From the NCBI GenBank assembly GCA_963854815.1, contig CAWLAN010000024.1:1-23272 (forward strand): a stretch of 23,272 bases of DNA. Reading direction: 5' to 3'. The position numbers and the translations under genes were made by a program. Position 1 is the first letter of the stretch. Every line of letters starts with the position of its first letter. This document shows, in pieces, positions 15,631 through 23,272 of the stretch. The notes below the pieces were generated by a model, which saw only the letters and a program-made list of their open reading frames with translations, did not search any database and was not told the origin of the DNA. The DNA comes from UBA1146 sp963854815 (GTDB lineage: Bacteria > Planctomycetota > UBA8108 > UBA1146).

Positions 15631-17301
15631 TCAGTTCGGCGATGGCAAGGTCCGGTCGAAGCCGTCGAACTGCCAACCATCGAGAGAGCGGGCGATGGGA
15701 ACTCTCCGTCCCATGCCGAATGCCTTCGAGGAGATCCGAAGGATCGGAGGCGACTGCCTCCTCTTGTGCTCACTCAGTTCGATGAGCCCGATCACCTTCT
15801 CGATCACCTGCGGCGGACCTCCTTGCTGGAGGATCTCGGTGATCGACTGTCGATCTTCGACCCAGGACTTGAGGATCGCATCGAGTTGGTCGTAGGGAGG
15901 AAGAGAGTCCTCGTCCCTTTGATCCGGAGCCAGTTCAGCGGAGGGGGGCTTGTCGATGATGGAAGTGGGGATTTGCCCTGCAAACCGCTCGAGTGAGGCA
16001 ATGGCGTAAATATCGCGTTTGCTGACATCGCCCAGAGGAGCCAGTCCACCGCACATATCACCGTAGAGGGTGCAATAGCCGACAGAGAGTTCAGACTTGT
16101 TGCCGGTCGCCAGCACCATCGCTGCTTCTCGATTGGCGATCGTCATCAGGATCGTACCTCTGATCCTCGCCTGGAGATTTTCCTGGGCGACTCCCCAGTC
16201 CCCTTGCCCCAGCAGCGGCTCCAGTTCCTGCCTCAATGTCCGATAAGTCTCGACGGTGGAAATCAACTCGAAATCGATCCCGAGCCGGTCTGCCAGTTCG
16301 CGCGCATCTTCGACGCTCCCCGTTGAAGAGTACGGTCCGGGCATCCCGATACCGCGAACCTTCTTCGCTCCGAGCGCTTCGACAGCGAGCAAGGCCGTCA
16401 CGGCGGAATCGATGCCACCGGAGAGCCCGATCACCGCCTTCTCGATGTTGCACTTGCGGAAATAGTCACGGATCCCCAGAACGATGGCCCCTACCATCTC
16501 GGAGACCTCATCCAAGGGGGTGTTCTCGTCGGTTTCGGCCTCCGACTCACCGACGATCCGGACCTCCTCGACGAAAGGCGAGAGTAAATCGAGTGAGCCA
16601 TCGGGCTTCGCCAACAAACTACTGCCATCGAAGATCAACTCGGTATTGCCCCCGACGAGGTTCGAGACCGCTACGGGAACCCCGAGTCGATGCGCCTGAT
16701 CGATGAACAGTTGCTGGCGAACTCCAATCCTGCCCCGCTGAAATGGGCTGGCAGATGGACTGAGGATGATCTCCGCACCCAGTTCGACCAGTTCCTTGCC
16801 GGGATCTCGGTCGTAGAACGGCTGTCCGGGAACCTCGTCGCTCCAGAGGTCTTCACAGATGGCGATTCCCACCTTCTGACCCGCCACCTCGAACAGGTGC
16901 ACCTGGGCTCCTGGTTCAAAAGTCCTCGCCTCGTCGAAGACATCGTAGGTGGGAAGCAAGATCTTGTCGGCATATCCGACAATTTTTGCTCCATCGATCA
17001 CAGCAGCACTGTTGTGGACCTTACGAGCCGAACCTGGAGGTGAGGAACGGACCGTGCCCACCACCACGACGATGCTCCCGGTCAATTGAGCGCTGAGTTC
17101 TTCGGTCGCTGTTTCCACTGCGCAGACAAAATCGGCACGTCCCACCAGATCCAGTGGTGGGTAACCGCAGATCGCCAGTTCCGGAAACAGCACCAGATCA
17201 GCACCGGCTGATTCTGCCACGGCAACTGCATCGAGAATCCGGCTGACATTGCCTGCCAGATCTCCGACCGTGGTGTTGATCTGTGCCAGTGAAACGCGCA
17301 C
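15631..17301 (-). CDS. nadE: Glutamine-dependent NAD+ synthetase
   Basis: Amidates nicotinic acid adenine dinucleotide to NAD+, taking ammonia from glutamine. It has 556 residues in two domains. The N-terminal nitrilase-type glutaminase (1-260) has the triad E41 (FPELAICGYPP), K113 (ADKILLPTYDVFDE) and C149 (AICEDLW). The C-terminal ATP-pyrophosphatase synthetase has the P-loop LSGGIDSAV at 293-301. All key residues are present, so it should use glutamine directly, unlike the short ammonia-only NadE. The start is GTG 17301, with AGGA 6 bases upstream, only 8 bases after fabI. The two genes are probably one transcript. Confidence 0.97.
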   Translation of the reverse strand: MRVSLAQINTTVGDLAGNVSRILDAVAVAESAGADLVLFPELAICGYPPLDLVGRADFVCAVETATEELSAQLTGSIVVVVGTVRSSPPGSARKVHNSAAVIDGAKIVGYADKILLPTYDVFDEARTFEPGAQVHLFEVAGQKVGIAICEDLWSDEVPGQPFYDRDPGKELVELGAEIILSPSASPFQRGRIGVRQQLFIDQAHRLGVPVAVSNLVGGNTELIFDGSSLLAKPDGSLDLLSPFVEEVRIVGESEAETDENTPLDEVSEMVGAIVLGIRDYFRKCNIEKAVIGLSGGIDSAVTALLAVEALGAKKVRGIGMPGPYSSTGSVEDARELADRLGIDFELISTVETYRTLRQELEPLLGQGDWGVAQENLQARIRGTILMTIANREAAMVLATGNKSELSVGYCTLYGDMCGGLAPLGDVSKRDIYAIASLERFAGQIPTSIIDKPPSAELAPDQRDEDSLPPYDQLDAILKSWVEDRQSITEILQQGGPPQVIEKVIGLIELSEHKRRQSPPILRISSKAFGMGRRVPIARSLDGWQFDGFDRTLPSPN

Positions 17302-17309
17302 GGGAGGTC

Positions 17310-18083
17310 CTATCCCATCATCCGGAAACCGCCATCGACATAGATGACTTCACCGGTGATGCCACTGGCGAGGGGAGAGAGCAGGAAGGTAGCCGTATTG
17401 CCGACCTCTTCGGTCGTCACCCCCCTACCGAGAGCCGCCTTCTTCTCGACTTCCTCGAAGATACGAGAGAACCCGCGGATTCCTCGTGCTGCGAGGGTCT
17501 GGATCGGTCCGGCGCTGATGGCATTGACACGGATGCCCTGTTCACCGAGATCCGCAGCGAGATAGCGCATGCTCGCTTCCAGGCTCGCCTTCGCCACACC
17601 CATCACGTTGTATCCCCTGACCGCTCGCTCTGCCCCGAGATAGGAAAGGGTGATCATCGAGGATCCCCTCTCCATCCTGCTGGCAGCTTCCCGCGCCAGT
17701 CGAGTGAAGGACCAGGAACTGATGTCGTGGGCCTTCATCCAGCCTTCCCGGGAGGTATCGATGTAATTGCCCTCGAGGTCAGCCTTCTCGGCGAATCCGA
17801 TCGAATGGACCAGGAAATCGAGCCCCCCCCAGCTGTTATCGACTTCCTTGAATAACGCCTCGACCTGGGCGTCATCCCCCACGTCACAGGGCAACAAGAA
17901 CTCTCCATCGACCTGCTCCACGAGCGGGCGGACACGCTTCTCGAGACGATCTCCCTGATAACTGAAACCGAGACGGGCTCCCACCTGGTGGAGGACCTGG
18001 GTGATTCCCCAGGCGATGCTTCGATCATTGGCCACACCGAGGATCAGTCCCCTGCGTCCAGCCATGCAGTCGGCGAAGGACAT
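17310..18083 (-). CDS. fabI: Enoyl-[acyl-carrier-protein] reductase FabI
   Basis: NADH-dependent reductase that completes each fatty-acid elongation cycle, a short-chain dehydrogenase-type enzyme. It has 257 residues, normal for FabI. It shows the divergent cofactor motif GVANDRSIAWGI at 16-27, HSIGFA at 93-98, and the catalytic pair Y158 and K165 in the FabI spacing of Tyr-6-Lys, with a second Tyr at 148. It ends in YVDGGFRMMG. FabI with this Tyr spacing is the triclosan-sensitive class. The start ATG 18083 has AAAGGAG 5 bases upstream. ATG 18065 (MAGRRG) is the other candidate. Its neighbour nadE follows by 8 bases. Confidence 0.97.
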   Translation of the reverse strand: MSFADCMAGRRGLILGVANDRSIAWGITQVLHQVGARLGFSYQGDRLEKRVRPLVEQVDGEFLLPCDVGDDAQVEALFKEVDNSWGGLDFLVHSIGFAEKADLEGNYIDTSREGWMKAHDISSWSFTRLAREAASRMERGSSMITLSYLGAERAVRGYNVMGVAKASLEASMRYLAADLGEQGIRVNAISAGPIQTLAARGIRGFSRIFEEVEKKAALGRGVTTEEVGNTATFLLSPLASGITGEVIYVDGGFRMMG

Positions 18084-18164
18084 CGGATCTCCTTTCGGGG
18101 CCAGTGCCCGTCGGAATCGTAACCCTAAGCGAGGTCGGAAGGGAGCGATCCCGTCCGATGATGA

Positions 18165-18201
18165 ACGCCTCCGGGAACCTCTCAGAGGCTACCGGAGGCG
18201 T
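18165..18201. terminator. Nested hairpin past the Met-rich secreted protein gene
   Basis: Perfect 10-base arms ACGCCTCCGG (18165-18174) and CCGGAGGCGT (18192-18201) enclose a smaller hairpin, CCTC-TCA-GAGG. The structure begins 29 bases after the minus-strand stop at 18231 and lies about 80 bases before fabI. It is a likely terminator for the gene at 18231, but TTCATC follows it instead of a T-run. Confidence 0.55.
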
Positions 18202-18230
18202 CAGATGAACGAGATCGTGACGATTCCCGA

Positions 18231-20141
18231 CTAGAGTTCAGATTCCTTGCCGTCTTCCGCGCCATCCCCAATCTCTGAAGACTCGGTCACCGTTTCGGTG
18301 AACTGATAGATCTTCAATCCATCCTCAACGACGGACATGCGCGCAGCGGTCCAACCGAAGTACTTCCTGAACAGATCCGATTCCGGGATGTTGGAGGGGT
18401 CGAAGAGAAACAGCAGACCCTCGTTTTGCCCAAATTCCGGATTCATCAGCGGCAGGATCCCCAGTAGCGGTCGGATGATATCCGCCGCAGCCGCAATACC
18501 CTCCCCGGTGTTCTGCAGCGAAATCGACAACCCCTGGGTCGCCTTCACCCTGGACAGGATCTTGGCGCTGGGTCCGGAATCACCGAGACGTGCTCCGCCC
18601 TCATCATCGGCGAGACGTAACATGACGTGGAGATCATCTTTCGACATCGAAACGAGCAGCCAATCATCCTCGAAAGTCCATGCCGGAACGAACTGAGGAC
18701 CATCACCGGCGAACTCTGGGGGTACGTCACCGAGCGGATCGAAGCTCCACACCTCACGCCCCTGAAACTGCTCCTTCTTGAGCGCAGGACCCATCATCTC
18801 GGGCCCACCCATCTTCTTCATCGCCTCGTCCCAGGGACCACGATCGCTGATCTTGATGCCTAAGCTCATGGCAAAACTGGCACCAAAACCGCCGCCCATC
18901 ATCATCGCCATCGGGTTCACGGGTGGGGCATTGGGGTCGGGAGCAGGCTGGAAGACGAATAAAGAACCTTCCAGGGAATTGACCAGCCCCTTGATGTCAA
19001 TCCCGGACGCCATCTTCATTCCCTCGAGTTCGGCATCCATCGTCGCACGCATCTCTTCCGGGTCGGTGCCCCCGATGGCGGAGCCGATATTCACGGCGAT
19101 ATCGAAGATCTTCGAGAAATTGAAACGTATGAGTTGAGCTGAAGAAGCCTCGGCGGGAATCACCGGAGGCAGAGTGATGTCACCATTTTGCTCGGGAAAT
19201 AACCCGAGAATCCCCGGCCGCCCCTTCATCGCAATGATCGCATCGATACCGGTGCCTGCCTCAGACTGGTGGGTCTTGGAAGCGAAACCCCCGATCGCAT
19301 CGAGACCGAACGCCGAGATGATCTTGGATGGAATGGGACCGCTATCAGGATCGTCCTGTGGGTCGAAGCCACCTGCCAACATGTCGAACATCGGGATCAG
19401 GTTCCACAACGCATCCAGGTTGAGGTAGAAAGTGTCAATTCCCCGGTGCAGCGAGTTTTGAGCAGCCTTGTAAATGGTCGTCGAGCCAAAGCGCTCTCCG
19501 ACGGCGGTATCGCCCGTGGCGAGGTAACTCTGGAGACTGCCCTTGTTGGTACTCACGATATGGTGATTCTCGAACTGACCGATGTAAATTCCCACCCCGG
19601 GCATCATCTCGACGCCGGTGAACTCGATGTCACCGATGGCGAAGCTGGCCGGAATCGCCATCTGGCCATCTGCCTCAAGAGTTTGCTGGAGAATTGCGAG
19701 CATCTTGCGGTGTTCGTCTCCGAAGTCAGCGGGACCGTGGAAATCGATGAGCAGGTTGGGCATCGGCATTGGCATGTCCGGACCCATCCGGTATCCCAAT
19801 CCGAACACGAACTCACCGGTCATCTCGTTGTACAGACGACCGAGATGCTCCCAGACCATCTGCAAGTTTTGCTTGGACTCGTCTTCGCCCTCGAAGTTCT
19901 CACTCATCAACGCGGAAAATCCTGTGGTGAGCCGCTCGATCGTCTCGGTAACCGAAGTTTCCTGCATGAATCGGCCGATATCGGAATCCCGGGAATCAGC
20001 CAGGCCCTGCTGCCAGTCATCGATGCTGTAGACGATCACCGTGTTCTTATCGAGCGCCTCTTCTCCCGCTTCCACAGCGGTCGAGAACCCAAACAGGGCG
20101 GTCGAGGCGAGTGCGAGAAAGATGTACATCCTGGATGCCAT
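18231..20141 (-). CDS. Secreted or periplasmic protein of unknown function, Met-rich segments
   Basis: 636 residues from ATG 20141, which has AAGGA 9-10 bases upstream. An earlier ATG at 20198 gives a less credible N-terminus. A signal peptide is clear (ALASTALFGFSTAVEAG). No family is recognised. The layout loosely recalls DUF3352-type planctomycete proteins, from memory. Notable are Met/Pro- and Met/Gly-rich loops: MGPDMPMPMPN, NPMAMMMGGG and MGGPEMMGP. These could bind metals such as copper, or be plain flexible loops. No catalytic motif is visible. The C-terminus is acidic. It lies 53 bases after the protease gene, probably in the same transcript, so it may be a partner or client of that protease. 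Confidence 0.8.
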   Translation of the reverse strand: MASRMYIFLALASTALFGFSTAVEAGEEALDKNTVIVYSIDDWQQGLADSRDSDIGRFMQETSVTETIERLTTGFSALMSENFEGEDESKQNLQMVWEHLGRLYNEMTGEFVFGLGYRMGPDMPMPMPNLLIDFHGPADFGDEHRKMLAILQQTLEADGQMAIPASFAIGDIEFTGVEMMPGVGIYIGQFENHHIVSTNKGSLQSYLATGDTAVGERFGSTTIYKAAQNSLHRGIDTFYLNLDALWNLIPMFDMLAGGFDPQDDPDSGPIPSKIISAFGLDAIGGFASKTHQSEAGTGIDAIIAMKGRPGILGLFPEQNGDITLPPVIPAEASSAQLIRFNFSKIFDIAVNIGSAIGGTDPEEMRATMDAELEGMKMASGIDIKGLVNSLEGSLFVFQPAPDPNAPPVNPMAMMMGGGFGASFAMSLGIKISDRGPWDEAMKKMGGPEMMGPALKKEQFQGREVWSFDPLGDVPPEFAGDGPQFVPAWTFEDDWLLVSMSKDDLHVMLRLADDEGGARLGDSGPSAKILSRVKATQGLSISLQNTGEGIAAAADIIRPLLGILPLMNPEFGQNEGLLFLFDPSNIPESDLFRKYFGWTAARMSVVEDGLKIYQFTETVTESSEIGDGAEDGKESEL

Positions 20142-20194
20142 CGTGATTTTTCCTTCCATCGGTCTGGTAAGACCCTGAACCAGCAGATCGCGAG

Positions 20195-21166
20195 TCAATC
20201 TCCCGGTTGATTCTTTTTCGGGGGTGGCAGGTAGCGCACACCCGTGTTCGGTTGACTCTCGTCGAACAAGAACGCCTCACGGCGATCGAGAAAGAACTTC
20301 ACCTGATCCAGGGGGATCGCGAAGTTCAGACCCTCCGACTGCAATATCTTCATGTTGGTGACACCAACCACCTCTCCCGCCTCGTTGAAGAGGGCCCCAC
20401 CGGAATTGCCGGGATTGATGGGAGTGGTGGTCTGGATGTAGCACTGGCCCTCGAAGGAACGATAAGGATCGGAGATGATCCCCTCGCTCACGGTGCGCTC
20501 GAAGCCTCTCGGGGTTCCGACCGCAAAGACCTTCTGGCTGCGAGCAAGGGAATCTGCTGCGGCAAACTTCACCGCCCGCAGCTGCAGACTTTCTGCATCG
20601 GGGATTCTCAACAGGGCCAGATCGAGGAATGGATTCATGGCGACGATTTCGACGTTCTCGATCTGCTGCTTGCGCGCGCCTCCCTCGGCATCATCGAGAT
20701 ACACCGTGAGCTGGATATCGCGCTCACCTTCGACGACATGGACATTGGTGACGACCAGTCCATCCTCGCTGATGATGAAACCGCTGCCGAGTGATCCTCC
20801 GGCCATGATACGGACAACCGACCTGCGAGCATTGCGTTCGGCTTCCTGGAGCGGTAGCGGTTCACCGGTACCGACCTGATAAACCCGATCGATTTCGGAA
20901 TCGCTGTCGACCTCTTTGCCCTCGAGAAGGCGAGTCCGTCGAGTCACGGAGCGAGTCGGGAGTTGCACGATGGTGGGACCGATGTCGATGAAAAGCCGAT
21001 CTGCATCTTCCTTGATCACGATCCCGGTCACGGATCCCCCGCCGATCAACTCGATCCTCTCCTGGGTGGAAACGGCCTCGACCCTGTCATCGATAGCATT
21101 CATCCCGGCTGCCAGAGGCACTGAAAAAGCCACAGCACTCGCCAGGATCAGACGCGAAAGAGCCAT
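20195..21166 (-). CDS. Periplasmic trypsin-like serine protease, no PDZ domain
   Basis: 323 residues from ATG 21166, with GGAAAG upstream. A 15-base longer start at 21181 is possible. There is a signal peptide (LASAVAFSVPLAAG). A 100-residue N-terminal domain of beta character (VTGIVIKEDADRLFIDIG) precedes the S1 protease domain. The triad is TNVHVV (H143), LDLALLRI (D182) and GNSGGAL (S255), as in HtrA/DegP. No PDZ domain follows; the protein ends in a short basic tail (PPPKKNQPGD). HtrA enzymes degrade or refold damaged envelope proteins. Without PDZ, substrate choice may fall to the unusual N-terminal domain. The unknown secreted protein follows closely. Confidence 0.9.
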   Translation of the reverse strand: MALSRLILASAVAFSVPLAAGMNAIDDRVEAVSTQERIELIGGGSVTGIVIKEDADRLFIDIGPTIVQLPTRSVTRRTRLLEGKEVDSDSEIDRVYQVGTGEPLPLQEAERNARRSVVRIMAGGSLGSGFIISEDGLVVTNVHVVEGERDIQLTVYLDDAEGGARKQQIENVEIVAMNPFLDLALLRIPDAESLQLRAVKFAAADSLARSQKVFAVGTPRGFERTVSEGIISDPYRSFEGQCYIQTTTPINPGNSGGALFNEAGEVVGVTNMKILQSEGLNFAIPLDQVKFFLDRREAFLFDESQPNTGVRYLPPPKKNQPGD

Positions 21167-21312
21167 TTCTTGTCTTTCCATCGAGGGTATCGGTCCCTGG
21201 AGAAGATCTCCGGAAAACCGTGATTGAATATATTGATCCCGGAGGCGATCTTCTGCAAGGTTCTATGACAACTTTGGAACCGTCAAATTTCGACCGGCAG
21301 GGAGTACCTTCC
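21167..21312. promoter_or_regulatory. Divergent region between protease and FG-GAP genes
   Basis: The gap between divergent secreted-protein genes must hold both promoters. It has an AT-rich tract (TGATTGAATATATTGATC, 21221-21238) with ATTGA repeated at a 9-base interval. On the minus strand TTGCAG and CAATAT lie 17 bases apart, a weak promoter match. The FG-GAP Shine-Dalgarno (GGGAG) is 8 bases before its ATG. An in-frame ATG at 21265 would extend that gene into this gap. Confidence 0.4.
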
Positions 21313-23272
21313 ATGATGATCTGGCCCATCGACCGACCGATGATCAGCGCATGTATCCTCACAATGCTGCTAGGCAGTGCCGATGCGGCGGCCCAGCAGC
21401 AACGAGACGGTTCGTTCGGTTTCTCGGATCTCAAGGTCTTCAGACTCGGTTCGGCGGGCGGCCCGTGGCACGTCACCGATCTGGATGGAGACGGCGATAC
21501 CGATCTGGTGGTCTGGGTCGGTGAAAAAGGTGAGTTGATCCAGTTCCTGCGGGACCCGGAAACCACCGGCTTCACGCACCGCGAGGGTGGCAACACGCTG
21601 GTCGATCCCGACGGCTGGCGCAGAGAAACGATCTCTGTTCGCGCCGATGTCGATGCCATCAATTCCGGAGACCTCGATGGAGATGGACAACTCGACCTGA
21701 TCCTCAGCTGTCCGAGGGCAAACCGTATCGAGATCCGCTGGGGATCGGCCAACACCGATCGTTTCAAATCGGAGCAACGAATCCGGTTACGAGAAATCGC
21801 CCGCGGAGACAACACCATCGATGTCGATCTGAGCGAGGAAGGAGCCGTGGTGCGCGTCCTCTCCAAGGAGGGCATCCACGAAGTGAGCGGGATTCGACGC
21901 GGCGAAACTCCCGTGATCGAGACTCTCCCGGGCACTGCTGCGGGTCCCATCTCGCTGGTACGAGGGGATCTGGATGGAGATGGAAAAGATGATCTCCTGA
22001 CCGTCAGTGGAGCCTCGTCTGACCGGGCCTTCCCGCTTCGTCTTCGCCCAGGAACCTCCACAGGCTGGGGACCGGAAATCCTGTTCGAGTCGGAAGATGC
22101 TCGATTCCTCGGGCTGGCTCCGATGCATGCGGGGCAATGGATAGTGCTGGGCGACCGGGATCGCCCGATTCTCAGGGGCATGAAGGTGGCTCGCGAGCGT
22201 TCGACCCAGTTGCTACCCAATCCGGAGATCTACCCACTGTCAGCCAGCGGCATCGGCAAGGGATCGATGGCGGTGGGTGACCTGGACGGAGATGGCGATC
22301 CAGATGTGGTCATCGCGGATGCAGAAGAATCGCTGCTGAGGCCGTTCTGGAACGATGGCGGAAAACTATCTCCAGGTCGACCGTCACCGACTCTGAAGAA
22401 ACCGACCGCTGTGCTGATCCGCAATCAAGAGGTGATCGTCACCAGTTCGGAAGAGGGAGGCGCCGGTAAATCGGTGCGGGAGGGCACCGGTTTCTCCTTT
22501 CCCGCGTTGCTCGATGATGTGGAAACATCAAACCTCATCGCGGTGGCATCCGGCAGTCTTGGTGGACCCATTTTGTCCCTCCATAAACTGGAGAAACGCA
22601 CCTTCGAGTTGAGATATGGCGACTTGCGAATGACTCTCGAGTCAGGTCGCGAACCCTCTGCTCTGCATCTCTTCGATAAAGGATCGAAGCGGCCGATCAT
22701 CGTCGTCGAGATCCCCTTCGAGACCCCTCGCTTCTATCTCCTCGCTGAGGAGGAGTTCGAGCAGATCCGCACGCCGGCAACCGTGGAATCAGGTGGAAGT
22801 GTCCAGGCCGGGCCGGGGGGAACCCTGCTGGTGGCTCGCGATGGTCGTTGCCGGATCATCTCCGTCGACTCTCTGGAGGCGAGCGTCGAACGACAAATCG
22901 ATGCTCCCGGAGGTTCTGCTCGTGTCGTGGCCGCAATTCCCGGTCGATTCGATGAGCACTCCAGAGCGAGCATTGTACTGGTCGATGCGGGCCAGGGATT
23001 GATTCATCTGTGCGACGGAACCGACATCTTTTCCTCGGTGGAAGGCCCGTTCAAGAAGGTCCGCACGGGTCAGGCAGTGGATCTGGATGGCGACGGCATC
23101 GATGAAATTCTGATGATCGATGATCGCTCCTTGATGGTCGTGCGTCCCGGAGCCAGGCAATGGAGATTGACAGAAGTCTTCTCCCGTCGTCATGGTGAGG
23201 AAAACGCCAGGGCCACCGCATTCTGGCCAGCAGACGTGAATGCAGATGGCGAAAGCGACCTGGTGGTGATCG
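21313..23272 (+). CDS. Secreted FG-GAP/VCBS repeat protein, partial (C-terminus beyond window)
   Basis: The frame is open from ATG 21313 to the window edge (653 codons). A signal peptide ends near ADAAAQQQ. The body is a beta-propeller type with repeated calcium loops DLDGDG near 21479, 21671, 21965, 22280 and 23081, and DVNADGESDLVVI at the edge. This is the FG-GAP/VCBS pattern, which forms propellers in secreted adhesion or binding proteins. Each repeat is followed by a hydrophobic strand (LVVW, LILS, LLTV, VVIA, ILMI). A 23-residue stretch without repeats (about 22500-22700) is the only irregular part. GGGAG lies 8 bases before the chosen ATG; ATG 21265 is an alternative. The gene diverges from the protease gene. 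Confidence 0.9.
   Translation, partial: MMIWPIDRPMISACILTMLLGSADAAAQQQRDGSFGFSDLKVFRLGSAGGPWHVTDLDGDGDTDLVVWVGEKGELIQFLRDPETTGFTHREGGNTLVDPDGWRRETISVRADVDAINSGDLDGDGQLDLILSCPRANRIEIRWGSANTDRFKSEQRIRLREIARGDNTIDVDLSEEGAVVRVLSKEGIHEVSGIRRGETPVIETLPGTAAGPISLVRGDLDGDGKDDLLTVSGASSDRAFPLRLRPGTSTGWGPEILFESEDARFLGLAPMHAGQWIVLGDRDRPILRGMKVARERSTQLLPNPEIYPLSASGIGKGSMAVGDLDGDGDPDVVIADAEESLLRPFWNDGGKLSPGRPSPTLKKPTAVLIRNQEVIVTSSEEGGAGKSVREGTGFSFPALLDDVETSNLIAVASGSLGGPILSLHKLEKRTFELRYGDLRMTLESGREPSALHLFDKGSKRPIIVVEIPFETPRFYLLAEEEFEQIRTPATVESGGSVQAGPGGTLLVARDGRCRIISVDSLEASVERQIDAPGGSARVVAAIPGRFDEHSRASIVLVDAGQGLIHLCDGTDIFSSVEGPFKKVRTGQAVDLDGDGIDEILMIDDRSLMVVRPGARQWRLTEVFSRRHGEENARATAFWPADVNADGESDLVVI

Noticed and set aside
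19269..20210. Long plus-strand open frame (313 codons) opposite the Met-rich secreted protein
   Set aside because: No family features. The minus frame has a signal peptide, a ribosome site and consistent protein character.
21087..22220. Long minus-strand open frame (377 codons) opposite the FG-GAP gene
   Set aside because: Ser/Arg/Pro-rich low-complexity translation, antisense to a clear repeat gene. It arises from codon bias of the plus frame.
1..23272. CRISPR arrays, tRNA/rRNA genes, insertion sequences or phage genes
   Set aside because: No regularly spaced repeats, cloverleaf-like segments, transposase motifs or terminal inverted repeats were seen by eye. A tRNA scan would settle the tRNA point.

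Overview
The window looks like chromosomal DNA from an uncultured bacterium, most likely a planctomycete or a relative in the PVC group. This is inference from gene content. The support is a membrane-anchored helical-repeat protein fused by start/stop overlaps to an ABC-2 exporter, secreted FG-GAP repeat and HExxH lipoproteins, a PDZ-less trypsin-like protease, and many secreted proteins with no recognised family. The DNA is moderately GC-rich, and GATC and TCGA words are frequent. I see no tRNA, rRNA, CRISPR array, insertion sequence or phage gene. Two genes run off the window edges: one on the minus strand at base 1 and one on the plus strand at base 23272.

Layout. (a) 1-3207, minus: an ABC-2 type exporter operon of ATPase, permease with a large extracytoplasmic insert, and anchored helical-repeat protein. 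All junctions are 4-base start/stop overlaps. A second ABC-2-like permease (3400-4266, plus) diverges from it across a short control region holding a 12-base perfect palindrome. (b) 4270-5764, minus: moaA (GTP 3',8-cyclase) followed by a small anchored protein that resembles an NTF2-like fold. (c) 5765-6268: about 500 bases with no gene I can defend. (d) 6269-9777, plus: four tightly coupled genes, namely an unknown protein, a NYN-domain putative RNase with a coiled-coil N-terminus and acidic tail, queA, and a zinc-ribbon/J-domain protein. (e) 9809-11323, minus: an SLC13/DASS-type anion transporter. (f) 11454-14019, plus: a small lipoprotein, a HExxH lipoprotein peptidase, then moaD and moaE. 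(g) 14027-18083, minus: citrate synthase, glutamine-dependent NAD+ synthetase and enoyl-ACP reductase. (h) 18231-21166, minus: a secreted Met-rich protein and a periplasmic trypsin-like protease. (i) 21313-end, plus: a secreted FG-GAP/VCBS repeat protein.

How the genes work together. moaA, moaD and moaE serve molybdenum cofactor synthesis but sit in two places about 7.6 kb apart, with no moaC, moeA or mobA in view. gltA, nadE and fabI are core metabolism. The exporter genes probably form one machine. The NYN-queA-J-protein block is the most suggestive of an undescribed functional link (RNA processing, tRNA modification and chaperone recruitment), though only linkage and overlap support it. 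Several gene ends carry strong inverted repeats with no following T-run, which suggests an intrinsic-terminator style without a U-tract, or Rho-type termination in this organism. I found no system that is clearly new. The candidates are ranked in the findings.
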